Assembly (NCBI GenBank): GCA_046296295.1
Contig: JBKBLG010000010.1
Location: 54,245-118,244 of the forward strand
Direction of reading: 5' to 3'
Length of the DNA: 64,000 nucleotides
DNA from: UBA10646 sp046296295
GTDB taxonomy: Bacteria > Bacteroidota > Bacteroidia > Chitinophagales > Chitinophagaceae
Below the pieces are notes generated by a model. The model did no database searches. It was given only the letters and a program-made list of their open reading frames with translations, and was not told where the DNA came from. The position numbers were made by a program, and so were the translations under genes. This document shows, in pieces, positions 1 through 8,627 of the stretch (the first letter of the stretch is position 1; each line of letters starts with the position of its first letter).

Positions 1-75
1 TATGTTAACTGTTGCGGTAAAATATAGCATAAAGCTAGGCTTACCTTGCGGTAAATGTTTGAGCACACTGCATTA

Positions 76-99
76 AAAAACCGCATTTATGACATGCGG
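76..99 (-). terminator. Rho-independent terminator after the DUF3857 gene
   Basis: Read on the minus strand, CCGCAT pairs with ATGCGG across a seven-base loop and runs straight into a T tract (A run on the plus strand at 75-80). It lies 27 bases past the stop codon at 127. Confidence 0.7.
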
Positions 100-126
100 C
101 TTTCCGATATTTGATCAATACACTTA

Positions 127-2088
127 TTACTGCTTTGCTAGTACAAACACCACCTTATTAAAGTCGGCGGCGGCGTTTATTACTTTTTTGAAGGTTTCGA
201 ATTGCTCCATACTGTAATACAGCTTTGCATAAGTTTCGAAAATTTCGATGGTAATAGTATTACCTTTTTGTGAAGCCTGCGATACAAATCCGCAAGTGAT
301 TTTGCCATTTTCTTTTAATTCAACATTAATGTTAGCATCGTTCAAATTTTGGACCCAGTAACCATTGGGCACTTCAAAAGTAATAATACGATTAAGCACG
401 TGAGGATATGCTAATTCTACAGGTAATTGGCGTGGTTTTTCTTGATACATTTCTTCTTGACGACCAATGACCTCGCCGATTTTCAAAAGTATTCTATTAC
501 CAGCTGTTTCAAATAGTGAAGTACTCTTCGCAACGCCTTTGATCGTAAGTGGCTTGTTGGTAAATGCATCGTTCAAAGCACTGTTCAACACTTCGATATT
601 CGTAATATCTTTAGAGCCACTAGCTGCTTGAATAATTTCTTTGGTAGCTTCTTCTTGCTTGTTTTTAGGTAAGAACACAAATATTGGTCGGTAGTTGTTG
701 GCGCTGTAACCGCTTAGTATTTGCTGCGAAGCAACTAATACTGTATCGAGTGAGGGCACAAAAGATATATGTGCAATTAAATTTTGTTGGTGCGCTTCGA
801 AGGGTTCAACATCTATTTGTTTAAACTGTGCCAATGCAGTAGTGTAGGTGCCAATGGTTGTTCCCTTAAGATATAAGCCAATACTACCAGCATACGTTGG
901 TGGTATGTATGGATAACGCAATTCAGTAGATTCTGGGTGTATGTACTTGCCGGTACTTGGAAAGAAAATGATAACATCATCGACCCTGTTCCAGTTTTCG
1001 AAAGCTTCATCAAAAGGAATTCCGTTGCGAGGGCACACAAATACAATTTGATATTTAATGTCTGCCTTTGCTAATAATGCGGCTGTTAACCTTACTATAC
1101 CTTTATCATCAGCTTGTTTGGTGGCAACAATACGTTCAATATTATCGGCACCATCGGCGATTAAATTTTCATCGACATTAATATTGGTTTTTACAAAATC
1201 TTCAATCGCTAAAATTTTTTCAGCCTCAGTTGATGCTTTGCTTAAATCGATTTTTTTGAAAAACTTATCGACTGCTTTTTCTTCTTTGCTATCAATTTGT
1301 GTGTATATCATGAATGCCTTTTGGGCGAACTCCTTCCATGTATACAAGCGTACATCATCGTTTTTACTTAAGTTATAACTAAGCTTATATTCTATACGTT
1401 TTAAGTATTTATCGCGATAAGCATACTTTTCTTCATCGAGCGTAGGAACGTTGCTTACGTAAGCAGCGGTGATGCGTTTTTTATCAACTACACTGTCTTT
1501 ACTTACATCAACATTATTAAAGCCTTTCACATCGTATTTCAAAAAAAGCGGCACTGTAAGTGTGAAGAAACCTTCTTGAATAGGTGAACGACTATCTTGA
1601 TACATTTCAGTACCAAATAGAGCAACATCTCTACGAATGGTATAGGTGTACTCCACCTCACTACCCTTTTCTACACCTTCCATTGCAAACAACTTGTAAC
1701 GGCGACCATCTTCTTCAATTTCTTTTATTTTATCGTTTGGCAGCTCAATTACTTTTTGTGATGGTGTGATTGTACGAGCCTTAATGTTAATGATCTCTGA
1801 ACCCGGGTACATAGCAATGTATATTTTATTATACATTTCAATACCCTTATCGTCTTGTACACGAATAATTTTATGTTGGTAGTTGAACATATACACACTC
1901 TTACCATCTTCTTTAAGTTCAACTTTTCTATCATCTAAAATGGTAACAGTACTTTCTTTTTTGAACTGTTCTTGAACACTATGTAACGCAGGCTTTGCAA
2001 CCCAACGATTGGTATTTTGAAAGTCGAATTGTTGTGCATTTGCATAAGTACATGCAAGTAATCCGATACTTGCTAGTAGGTGCTTCAT
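127..2088 (-). CDS. Exported DUF3857 / degenerate transglutaminase-like protein
   Basis: 653 residues with a signal peptide at about 1-18 ending in ANA before QQ. Residues about 55-215 resemble the DUF3857 beta-rich domain and about 285-400 align with the transglutaminase-like domain of the neighbouring gene at 2095-4035. The active site is gone. Where the neighbour has the catalytic Cys in YGDCKD, this protein has KQADDKG (about residues 324-330), and the His and Asp positions are also replaced (VDDVIIFF, then IHPEST). It is therefore probably a non-catalytic binding or partner protein in the periplasm. It lies six bases after its intact paralogue and is very likely co-transcribed with it. 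The domain family is clear; the biological role is unknown. Confidence 0.85.
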   Translation of the reverse strand: MKHLLASIGLLACTYANAQQFDFQNTNRWVAKPALHSVQEQFKKESTVTILDDRKVELKEDGKSVYMFNYQHKIIRVQDDKGIEMYNKIYIAMYPGSEIINIKARTITPSQKVIELPNDKIKEIEEDGRRYKLFAMEGVEKGSEVEYTYTIRRDVALFGTEMYQDSRSPIQEGFFTLTVPLFLKYDVKGFNNVDVSKDSVVDKKRITAAYVSNVPTLDEEKYAYRDKYLKRIEYKLSYNLSKNDDVRLYTWKEFAQKAFMIYTQIDSKEEKAVDKFFKKIDLSKASTEAEKILAIEDFVKTNINVDENLIADGADNIERIVATKQADDKGIVRLTAALLAKADIKYQIVFVCPRNGIPFDEAFENWNRVDDVIIFFPSTGKYIHPESTELRYPYIPPTYAGSIGLYLKGTTIGTYTTALAQFKQIDVEPFEAHQQNLIAHISFVPSLDTVLVASQQILSGYSANNYRPIFVFLPKNKQEEATKEIIQAASGSKDITNIEVLNSALNDAFTNKPLTIKGVAKSTSLFETAGNRILLKIGEVIGRQEEMYQEKPRQLPVELAYPHVLNRIITFEVPNGYWVQNLNDANINVELKENGKITCGFVSQASQKGNTITIEIFETYAKLYYSMEQFETFKKVINAAADFNKVVFVLAKQ

Positions 2089-2094
2089 AATAAT

Positions 2095-4035
2095 TTAGTT
2101 TTTGGTGAGAACCACTTGCTCTTTATACTGAGCCACTAGTTGCTTAACAATGTTATTCCAATCTGTAAAACGATTGGGTTGTAGTAAAATATATTTGACT
2201 TGTATGGTTTGATGGCAAATAACCTGATTATTTTTTTGCTCATATGTTATTTCAAAACGCAACAAATCGTTTTCGGCTTTGAAGTTTTTAGGGATGTAAG
2301 AAGCCGTATAACCTTGCGGTAAATGAAGAATATGATACTGCTCTATGGTATAATGGAAATCGTTTTCTAATGCCATCATACGTTTAGCGGTATCGATACC
2401 CGGACCATTAAAAAACTTCTCAAGATTAAGGTTAATGAATATTTCATTACCTGCTCGTTTTACATAATCGGGCACTTCGTAATTACCTTTAATAATTGCC
2501 TCTCGTAACAGTGGATTCGCTTTAATGATTTCGTAAGTAGATACTTTGAATTTATTACTAGCCTTTCCTAGTTTATACTTCACATAATCGGCAGTACCGA
2601 CGCTATCTTTATACATCAGCGCATCGTACAATTCGTTACCAAAATAGCCATTGTAATGTACCACCATATTACCCTTAATACCTTCTGGTGTAATGTGTAT
2701 GAACGTACTATCTATTACTTTGCTAGCGGTTGCAGGCATGGTAGGTACACGCACTAATTCGTATTTGTTTTCATCAATTGCTATGAGTGCTTGCTTATTT
2801 TGAATTGCATAAGTAGGATATCCGAAAATGCAATGCGGGTCAGTTGCATCTAAGAATACCCACTGATTGTTGAGCTGAACAGCGGCAATCATGTGATTAT
2901 CAGTAATTGGGCTAGGCACTTCTGTATAATCGTAAGGTATATCGTTGGTGCCAATCCAAGTGAAGTAGGCTTTTAATCCGGCTAGCTGCATTAGTGCTGT
3001 TAAGATACTCGTCATGTCTTTACAATCGCCGTAGCGTTTATCGCATACATCGGCAGCTCTGCGTGGAATAAAGCCTCCATCGCCATCTTCAAAGGCAACG
3101 TATTTGATATGTGCTTGTACCCATGTGTAAATATTGCGAGCCTTTTCTTCGTCGGTTTTAGTATTTACCGTAAGGCTATCACTTAATTTTTTAAGACTGG
3201 CTTCTTTGTTGTTATCGAGGTTTTTAATGAAGCTGTAATTCCAACGATACAAATCGTCTACGCTACTCAAAAATGGCTGCTTGGCACCATTATCATCAGT
3301 ATAGTTTTGTATCAGTATAATTACATGAGGCTCGTAATAGGCAGCAGCAGGAGCTGCACCATAACGATCTTTGTATTTTAAGCCACTTGCGGTAAATGTT
3401 AATGTAGTGTTTCGCCGCCCTTCATCTTTATTCACTTTAATAGCACCTTCCGGATCGTTTTTAATGATGTACTTCACCTCCATATTAGTTGGATGCGTGA
3501 AGGTGTACACTGCATTTTCTACAGGTATATATGACGAAAAGTAGAAGGGTGAAATCAGATGTGCATCTTTATTAAACTCTTCAATATTTACTACTGCAAA
3601 TGAACCTTTTGTGAGTGAAGGAAAATCGAAGCTGCTCTCTTTAACATCGTCGTAAAAAATGCCGCTGCTAACGGAGCTTTGTGTTTTGACTTCCGACACT
3701 TTCATTTTCCGAAACTTACCGTTTTCGTTGAAATTGGTGTATGCTTCTAATGATTTTAATTCATTATAAGAACCGTGATATACAGTATACCTGTTGTATT
3801 GACCATTTGCTCTATCATTGAGAATAGCCATTACATCAGACTCTTTGGTAACGGCCTGAATTACACCTTTATTTTCTTGAATGGTTACATTACGTTTTCT
3901 TTCCCAGAACACTGCGTGTTCGCTTGGATATTTTACCGTAAGGGCCTCTATAGATTGTGCATGTGCAACAATACCAGTAACAATAGTAGCGATACAACTA
4001 CCACTAACCTTTAACCACTTTCTCCAATACGCCAT
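2095..4035 (-). CDS. Exported DUF3857 and transglutaminase-like protein, catalytic triad intact
   Basis: 646 residues, signal peptide about 1-26 ending AHA before QS. An N-terminal DUF3857 domain (about 50-230) is followed by a transglutaminase-like domain (about 285-400) with a complete triad: Cys338 in YGDCKD, His381 in DNHMIAAV and Asp396 in FLDATD. Proteins of this architecture are common in Bacteroidota and are exported, but their substrates are mostly unknown; a peptidase or cross-linking activity on envelope proteins is inference. A reverse copy of the dispersed repeat at 2312 encodes the LPQG in HLPQGYT, another at 3385 lies in mid-gene, and a third at 3931 lies in the LTVK stretch just after the signal peptide. 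The start overlaps the end of the upstream broken TPR gene by 32 bases, and the degenerate paralogue follows. Confidence 0.88.
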   Translation of the reverse strand: MAYWRKWLKVSGSCIATIVTGIVAHAQSIEALTVKYPSEHAVFWERKRNVTIQENKGVIQAVTKESDVMAILNDRANGQYNRYTVYHGSYNELKSLEAYTNFNENGKFRKMKVSEVKTQSSVSSGIFYDDVKESSFDFPSLTKGSFAVVNIEEFNKDAHLISPFYFSSYIPVENAVYTFTHPTNMEVKYIIKNDPEGAIKVNKDEGRRNTTLTFTASGLKYKDRYGAAPAAAYYEPHVIILIQNYTDDNGAKQPFLSSVDDLYRWNYSFIKNLDNNKEASLKKLSDSLTVNTKTDEEKARNIYTWVQAHIKYVAFEDGDGGFIPRRAADVCDKRYGDCKDMTSILTALMQLAGLKAYFTWIGTNDIPYDYTEVPSPITDNHMIAAVQLNNQWVFLDATDPHCIFGYPTYAIQNKQALIAIDENKYELVRVPTMPATASKVIDSTFIHITPEGIKGNMVVHYNGYFGNELYDALMYKDSVGTADYVKYKLGKASNKFKVSTYEIIKANPLLREAIIKGNYEVPDYVKRAGNEIFINLNLEKFFNGPGIDTAKRMMALENDFHYTIEQYHILHLPQGYTASYIPKNFKAENDLLRFEITYEQKNNQVICHQTIQVKYILLQPNRFTDWNNIVKQLVAQYKEQVVLTKN

Positions 4036-4564
4036 GATAATAGTTTCTTGTTTCTGTTAATTTTCCATTGCTATCGTAGAACTTATGTTCGCCTACTCTT
4101 ATGCCATGGTTGTAATGCTCTTCGCTTTTTAGCTTGCCATTTTCGTGATATGTTTTAACTACACCGTGTAAGCTACCATATTCGTATTTTTCTTGTTTTT
4201 CGATGTTGCCATTTAAATGGTATACTGTTTTCAAACCATGTTCATCGCCTAAGGCATTGGCAATTAAATTATACCAATCTTCTCTACGTTCTGGGTAATA
4301 CAACAATCCCTTACGAGCCGTTGCCAATGTAGCATTAAAATTACTATCTTGGTAGTAGGCATATGCAATGTCATGCAAAGCACTACTGTAGTTCGTATCG
4401 CTACGATTAATTTTCGACCATTCCGTAATAGCTTCTTTGTACTTTTTTTGTTAGTACAAGGCCGTAGACTTTTCAATAAGTTGCTTACTATCTACAAGAG
4501 GTGTTTGTGCTGCAGCCCAACTGAAGGTACCCACAGCAGCAATAGCAGTTAAAATGAGTTTCAC
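4004..4564 (-). pseudogene. TPR / MORN-variant exported protein broken by an in-frame stop
   Basis: A continuous frame runs from GTG at 4564 to the stop at 4004. It encodes a signal-peptide-like N terminus (VKLILTAIAAVGTFSWAAAQ), a TPR-like helical part (KKYKEAITEWSKI, then ALHDIAYAYYQDS) and a C-terminal part with repeated YHENGK, YDSNGK and YHLNGN units of the MORN-variant type. Codon 38 (4451-4453) is TAA, between TALY and QKKYKEAI. A single C-to-T change from CAA (Gln) would create it, and the protein pattern continues on both sides. The remaining open stretch could start only at TTG 4378, without signal peptide. It is either a recent nonsense mutation, a sequencing error, or a gene read through or restarted. 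It overlaps the next gene by 32 bases, so the three genes probably formed one operon. Confidence 0.7.
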
Positions 4565-4740
4565 AATGAAGGTTTTTCGAAGATGTACATTAGTAATTGG
4601 GTGTAAAGTATTCAAGCTTTAGAAATGTAAAAAAATAAACCAAAAGATTTTATGTGAATTTCCCCCTAAACAAATCGTTATCAATCTAATTCTGGCCAAC
4701 AATACCCATATTTTAACTCAACTTTGCAAAAACTCCATAC

Positions 4741-6108
4741 ATGAAACATTATTTAACCTTGTTTTTAGCCGCCTTATTAGCGCTAAAAGCATTAGCACAA
4801 AGCCCCAAAACCATTGTTGCAGGCCCTATGCTTGGGCATATTGAGTTTAGAAGCGGAATGCTCTGGGTAGAACTTGAAAAAGGTGCTACAGGCAAAGCCA
4901 CAGCTATTTCACCTTACGGTAAAAGCTATACTGCCGATGTAACCAGAACTACACTGTTTGGCTACACCATAGAAAAACATATTTTTTATAATCTTGAACC
5001 TGGCACTACCTATAAATACACCCTGATGGTGCAAAAAGAAGGTGAAAAAAAACCATCCTTAACCGATACAGGAAGCTTTACCACACAAACACTGTGGCAA
5101 TGGCGTACCCAAGCCCCCGATTTTAGTTTCTTAACAGGTAGCTGCTCATTTTTCAACGAACCTGCATACGACCGACCCGGCCGAGGCTACGGTTTCGATA
5201 GCAGCATTTTTGAAACTATGGCTAAAGAAAAAGCCGATTTTATGCTTTGGCTTGGCGACAATTGGTACACACGCGAAGTAGATTATTACAGCGAAAGCGG
5301 CCTGTTTTATAGAGCACATGTTACAAGAGCCTATCCTACATTACAAAACTTCTGGAAACGAATGAGCCATTATGCCATTTGGGACGATCATGACTATGGC
5401 CCAAATGATGCCGATAAAAGCTACATTCTTAAAGAAAAAAGTCGTGCCATTTTCGAAAATTTTTGGACCAACCCTAGCACAGGATTGAATGGACAAGGAA
5501 TTTTTTCAAAATTCACTTGGAATGATGTAGATGTGTTTTTGTTAGACGACCGTTATTTCCGCAGTAACGATGATATGGCCGATAGCATCAACGGCAACCC
5601 TAATAACACAAAAGAAATGTTTGGTGCAGCACAGCTAGACTGGTTAAAAAATGCACTGCTTCAAAGTAAGAACAACAACAAAATAAGCTTTAGAATAATC
5701 GCAACAGGCAGCCAAGTATTAAATCCGGTAAGCCCCTTCGATTGCTTCAGAAAGTTCAGTAAAGAATACAACGATTTCCTTCAATTTTTAGAACAACATA
5801 ACATTCCGGGCGTAGTGTTTTTCACTGGCGACCGCCACCATAGCGAAGTTATAAAAGTAGATCGTGTTGGTACGTATCCATTATACGATATCACAAGTTC
5901 TCCGCTTACATCTGGCTCGCATAAATTTGGAGGCCCCGAAAAAAATAATCCTTACCGTGTAGTAGGTGTTGAAAATATTCAAAATTATAGCCGCATCAGC
6001 TTCACAGGTAACGATAAAAACCGTACCATGAAGGTTGAGTTTATTGATAAAAATGGAGTTGTTTTGCAAAGCTGGAGCATTGCAGCAGCAGCACTAAGAA
6101 CGAAGTAA
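4741..6108 (+). CDS. PhoD-like exported metallophosphatase
   Basis: 455 residues with a signal peptide about 1-19 (LALKALA before QS). A small N-terminal fibronectin-like or purple-phosphatase-like part (about 25-115, ending in SFTTQTL) precedes the PhoD-like metallophosphatase core. Metal-ligand motifs are visible in order: LTGSCSFF, LGDNWY (about 176), WDDHDYGPNDAD (about 218), LLDDRYF and GDRHHSE (about 361). The family hydrolyses phosphodiesters or phosphomonoesters in the periplasm using Fe/Ca-type metal sites; the substrate here is not evident. CAACTTTG at 4718-4725 is a near match to the Bacteroidota -7 element and would give a short leader. The following gene begins two bases after the stop. 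Confidence 0.88.
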   Translation: MKHYLTLFLAALLALKALAQSPKTIVAGPMLGHIEFRSGMLWVELEKGATGKATAISPYGKSYTADVTRTTLFGYTIEKHIFYNLEPGTTYKYTLMVQKEGEKKPSLTDTGSFTTQTLWQWRTQAPDFSFLTGSCSFFNEPAYDRPGRGYGFDSSIFETMAKEKADFMLWLGDNWYTREVDYYSESGLFYRAHVTRAYPTLQNFWKRMSHYAIWDDHDYGPNDADKSYILKEKSRAIFENFWTNPSTGLNGQGIFSKFTWNDVDVFLLDDRYFRSNDDMADSINGNPNNTKEMFGAAQLDWLKNALLQSKNNNKISFRIIATGSQVLNPVSPFDCFRKFSKEYNDFLQFLEQHNIPGVVFFTGDRHHSEVIKVDRVGTYPLYDITSSPLTSGSHKFGGPEKNNPYRVVGVENIQNYSRISFTGNDKNRTMKVEFIDKNGVVLQSWSIAAAALRTK

Positions 6109-6109
6109 C

Positions 6110-6586
6110 ATGCATTTCGCTTTCGAATACGACAAACCAAGAGTAATACAAGCACTTCGCTTTCACTTTTTAAGCCGACCAGAAATTCGGTTAATCATCA
6201 TTGCTATCAACGTTTTTGCAGTGGTAGCAGGTGTACTATTTTACCTCAAAAAAATTAGACCTGAACCTTTTTTCTTAGGTAGTGTATTGTGGATAGCTAT
6301 TATGATTACCTATTGGTTTGCGTTACCGCAAATGATATATCGCAAGAGCAGCGCCTTTCAACACAAGTTTATTGTACATATTAATGACAGTGGCTTACAA
6401 ATAGATGCCGAAATGGGGCATAATAGTTGGCCTTGGGAGTCTATCACACACTATGTAGAAAGCCCTAATTTTTATCATATCTATTTCAATCCAACTAACT
6501 TCTTTTTAATTCCGAAATATACCATGGATACTGAAACACTTAAAAGTTTTTCAGCCATACTACAGCAGCGTGTTCAAAAGAAATAA
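6110..6586 (+). CDS. YcxB-like membrane protein
   Basis: 158 residues. Two hydrophobic segments (about 28-46 and 53-72) are followed by a C-terminal domain with the pattern ISDxGL...W..I..Y..., here HINDSGLQID, NSWPWESITHYVES and NFFLIPKY, typical of the YcxB-like C-terminal domain. No enzymatic residues are recognisable and the family has no established function. It starts one base after the PhoD-like gene and shares its transcript; the strong hairpin at 6613 ends the unit. Confidence 0.7.
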   Translation: MHFAFEYDKPRVIQALRFHFLSRPEIRLIIIAINVFAVVAGVLFYLKKIRPEPFFLGSVLWIAIMITYWFALPQMIYRKSSAFQHKFIVHINDSGLQIDAEMGHNSWPWESITHYVESPNFYHIYFNPTNFFLIPKYTMDTETLKSFSAILQQRVQKK

Positions 6587-6612
6587 CACTTACTTAAGTA
6601 TACACTACTTGC

Positions 6613-6638
6613 AATGCCGCCCTCAAGGGCGGCATTTT
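6613..6638 (+). terminator. Rho-independent terminator (10-bp GC-rich stem)
   Basis: AATGCCGCCC and GGGCGGCATT pair perfectly around a TCAA loop and are followed by TT and further A/T. It separates the phosphatase unit from the efflux operon. Confidence 0.88.
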
Positions 6639-6646
6639 ATTTAAAA

Positions 6647-6677
6647 TTTGGTACTTACGGTAAAAGAAGTATTTTTG
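6647..6677 (+). promoter_or_regulatory. Bacteroidota-type promoter of the efflux operon
   Basis: TTTG at 6647-6650 and TATTTTTG at 6670-6677 are separated by 19 bases, matching the Bacteroidota consensus TTTG-N19/21-TAnnTTTG exactly. The -7 box abuts the palindromic operator at 6679. A weaker copy of the dispersed repeat (6653-6665) fills the spacer. Confidence 0.75.
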
Positions 6678-6678
6678 T

Positions 6679-6694
6679 TTAACCATTTGGTTAA
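6679..6694 (+). promoter_or_regulatory. TetR-type operator, TTAACCA-TT-TGGTTAA
   Basis: A perfect 7+7 inverted repeat sits immediately downstream of the -7 box and four bases before the ATG of the TetR gene. That is the expected place for autorepression. A 15/16 copy recurs at 7328-7343. Confidence 0.75.
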
Positions 6695-6697
6695 TTA

Positions 6698-7312
6698 ATG
6701 AAAAAAGCAAAACGCGATACCGGAACAGAAACATTGATTCTACAAAAAGCAAGAGAGGTATTTCTCACCAAAGGAATGGATGGTGCCCGAATGCAAGATA
6801 TTGCCGATGCTGCCGGCATAAATAAAGCATTACTGCATTATTATTTTAAAAGTAAAGAAGCGCTTTTTGAACGCATATTTAATGAAACAGCCGGAAGGTT
6901 TATATCTTCTATAAAAGAAATATTAGCCAGCGATTTACATTTTGCCACCAAAATAGAACGCATATGCGAAAGCTACATTTCTATGGCGATAGAAAACCCC
7001 TACATCCCTTTGTTTGTAGTGAACGAGATGAATAAACGCCCTACCCAATTTTTAGAAAAATTATACCGTGGCGGCATGCCGGAAATGCACAAATTTGCGG
7101 CTCAACTTGATGCTGAAGTAGCAGCAGGGAATATTCGATCAGTAAGCCCGGCACAACTCATTATAAGTATCATGAGTATGTGTGTATTTCCTTTTATTGG
7201 CAAGCCAGTATTCGCCTCTATCATGGGGCTCGACGACTTACAATATCACTACATGATGGAACAACGTAAAACCTTCATACCTCAATTTATTTTACAAGCA
7301 CTTAAACCCTAA
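6698..7312 (+). CDS. TetR-family repressor of the efflux operon
   Basis: 204 residues. The N-terminal helix-turn-helix is clear (MQDIADAAGINKALLHYYF, about 31-49), followed by the usual K-E-A-L-F continuation and an all-helical ligand domain. It is the first gene of a seven-gene operon that otherwise encodes an outer-membrane channel, adaptor and ABC exporter, so it most likely senses a substrate of the pump. The arrangement parallels CecR in front of ybhGFSR of E. coli. The palindrome between the -7 box and this start codon is the probable operator, implying autoregulation. The ligand is unknown. Confidence 0.9.
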   Translation: MKKAKRDTGTETLILQKAREVFLTKGMDGARMQDIADAAGINKALLHYYFKSKEALFERIFNETAGRFISSIKEILASDLHFATKIERICESYISMAIENPYIPLFVVNEMNKRPTQFLEKLYRGGMPEMHKFAAQLDAEVAAGNIRSVSPAQLIISIMSMCVFPFIGKPVFASIMGLDDLQYHYMMEQRKTFIPQFILQALKP

Positions 7313-7318
7313 TTTTTT

Positions 7319-8593
7319 ATGCAACGTTTAACTATTTGGTTAAAGTTATTGCTATTGCTCTTTCCATTTACCGTAAGGGCACAAACCTGGGACTTACAAC
7401 AGTTGTACGATAGTGCAGTTTTGCATTATCCGTTACTACAACAACGCAGTGTTTTAGACAACATAAATAACCTTATCAATAGTAACCTGAATAAAGCCTA
7501 CCTGCCGCAATTAACTTTAAATGCACAAGCAAGTTATCAATCAGATGTTACAAGGCTAAATATCAACTTTCCGGTTCCTGGTGGTGCCAATATTGAACCA
7601 CTTAGTAAAGATCAATACAGAATTACAGCAGATGTTTCGCAATTGATATATGATGGCGGCATCACCCAACAACAGCAGCAACTTCAACAACTAGCAACCA
7701 ATGCTGAACAACAGAAAATTACTGTTGAGCTATACAAACTAAAAGAACGTATTGCTGCAACTGTACTCAGCATCATGTTTATTGATGAACAATTAGCTCA
7801 AACCAAGCTATTACAAGAAGATTTGCAAATTGGTGTGCAACGCGTAAAAGCACAAATTGAGCAAGGTGTAGCACTAACATCGAACTTAAATATATTAAAG
7901 GCCGAAATACTTAAAGTAACGCAACGTAGTATTGAGCTTCAAAGTAACAGGGATGCATTACTTGCTATACTTGGTATTTTCACACAACAACAATTCAACA
8001 GTAACAGCAAGTTCACCATACATCAAACAATTACATTGTCGGATGCCGATAATCAACGCCCAGAGTTAGTACTATTTCAGCAACAACAAATACTTACAGC
8101 CAAACAATCAGCGATTATTAAAGCTAAAAACTTACCAAAACTTAGTGCTTTTGTGCAAGGAGGCTATGGCTTACCTGGTTTAAATATGCTTCAAAATCAA
8201 TTTGCTTGGTTTGGCATTACCGGGTTGAGAATGCAATGGCAGTTGAACAACTTATACACCAAGAAAAAAGAGCTAAGCATTGTGGCACAACAGCAACAAT
8301 CGGTAATGATTCAAAAAGAAATATTTCTTCAAAACAATGCTATACAACAACAACAGTATAAAGCAGAGCTTTCCAAATATCAATCATTACTACAAACAGA
8401 TGAAGCTATTATAACACTGCGTAAGCAAATTACAGCAGCAGCGAAAGCACAATTAGAAAATGGGGTTATTACTGCCAATGACTACTTACGTGAGGTAAAC
8501 GCAGAAGACCAGGCTCGACAATTACAACTAACACATAAAATACAATTACTTCAGGCTCAAATTAATTGGAGCTTAAGTAACGGAAATTTCTAA
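7319..8593 (+). CDS. TolC-type outer-membrane efflux protein
   Basis: 424 residues with a signal peptide about 1-21 (LLFPFTVRA before QTW). Two homologous halves of long, Gln-rich coiled-coil helices (about 110-225 and 320-415) flank strand segments, and YQSDVTRL and QYRITADVSQLIYDGG match the outer-membrane factor family. It forms the trimeric exit duct for the adaptor and ABC permeases encoded next. A perfect repeat copy at 7366 encodes FTVRA at the signal-peptide end. A second TetR operator-like palindrome lies within codons 4-9. Confidence 0.9.
   Translation: MQRLTIWLKLLLLLFPFTVRAQTWDLQQLYDSAVLHYPLLQQRSVLDNINNLINSNLNKAYLPQLTLNAQASYQSDVTRLNINFPVPGGANIEPLSKDQYRITADVSQLIYDGGITQQQQQLQQLATNAEQQKITVELYKLKERIAATVLSIMFIDEQLAQTKLLQEDLQIGVQRVKAQIEQGVALTSNLNILKAEILKVTQRSIELQSNRDALLAILGIFTQQQFNSNSKFTIHQTITLSDADNQRPELVLFQQQQILTAKQSAIIKAKNLPKLSAFVQGGYGLPGLNMLQNQFAWFGITGLRMQWQLNNLYTKKKELSIVAQQQQSVMIQKEIFLQNNAIQQQQYKAELSKYQSLLQTDEAIITLRKQITAAAKAQLENGVITANDYLREVNAEDQARQLQLTHKIQLLQAQINWSLSNGNF
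7328..7343 (+). promoter_or_regulatory. Second TetR operator-like palindrome inside the channel gene
   Basis: TTAACTATTTGGTTAA matches the operator at 6679 at 15 of 16 positions, with one arm base changed (C to T). It lies ten bases into the coding sequence. It could be a roadblock or looping site for the TetR protein. The function is inferred from sequence identity only. Confidence 0.5.
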
Positions 8594-8627
8594 CTATAAA
8601 ATATTTAAAAGTTTCAAAATATTTCTC

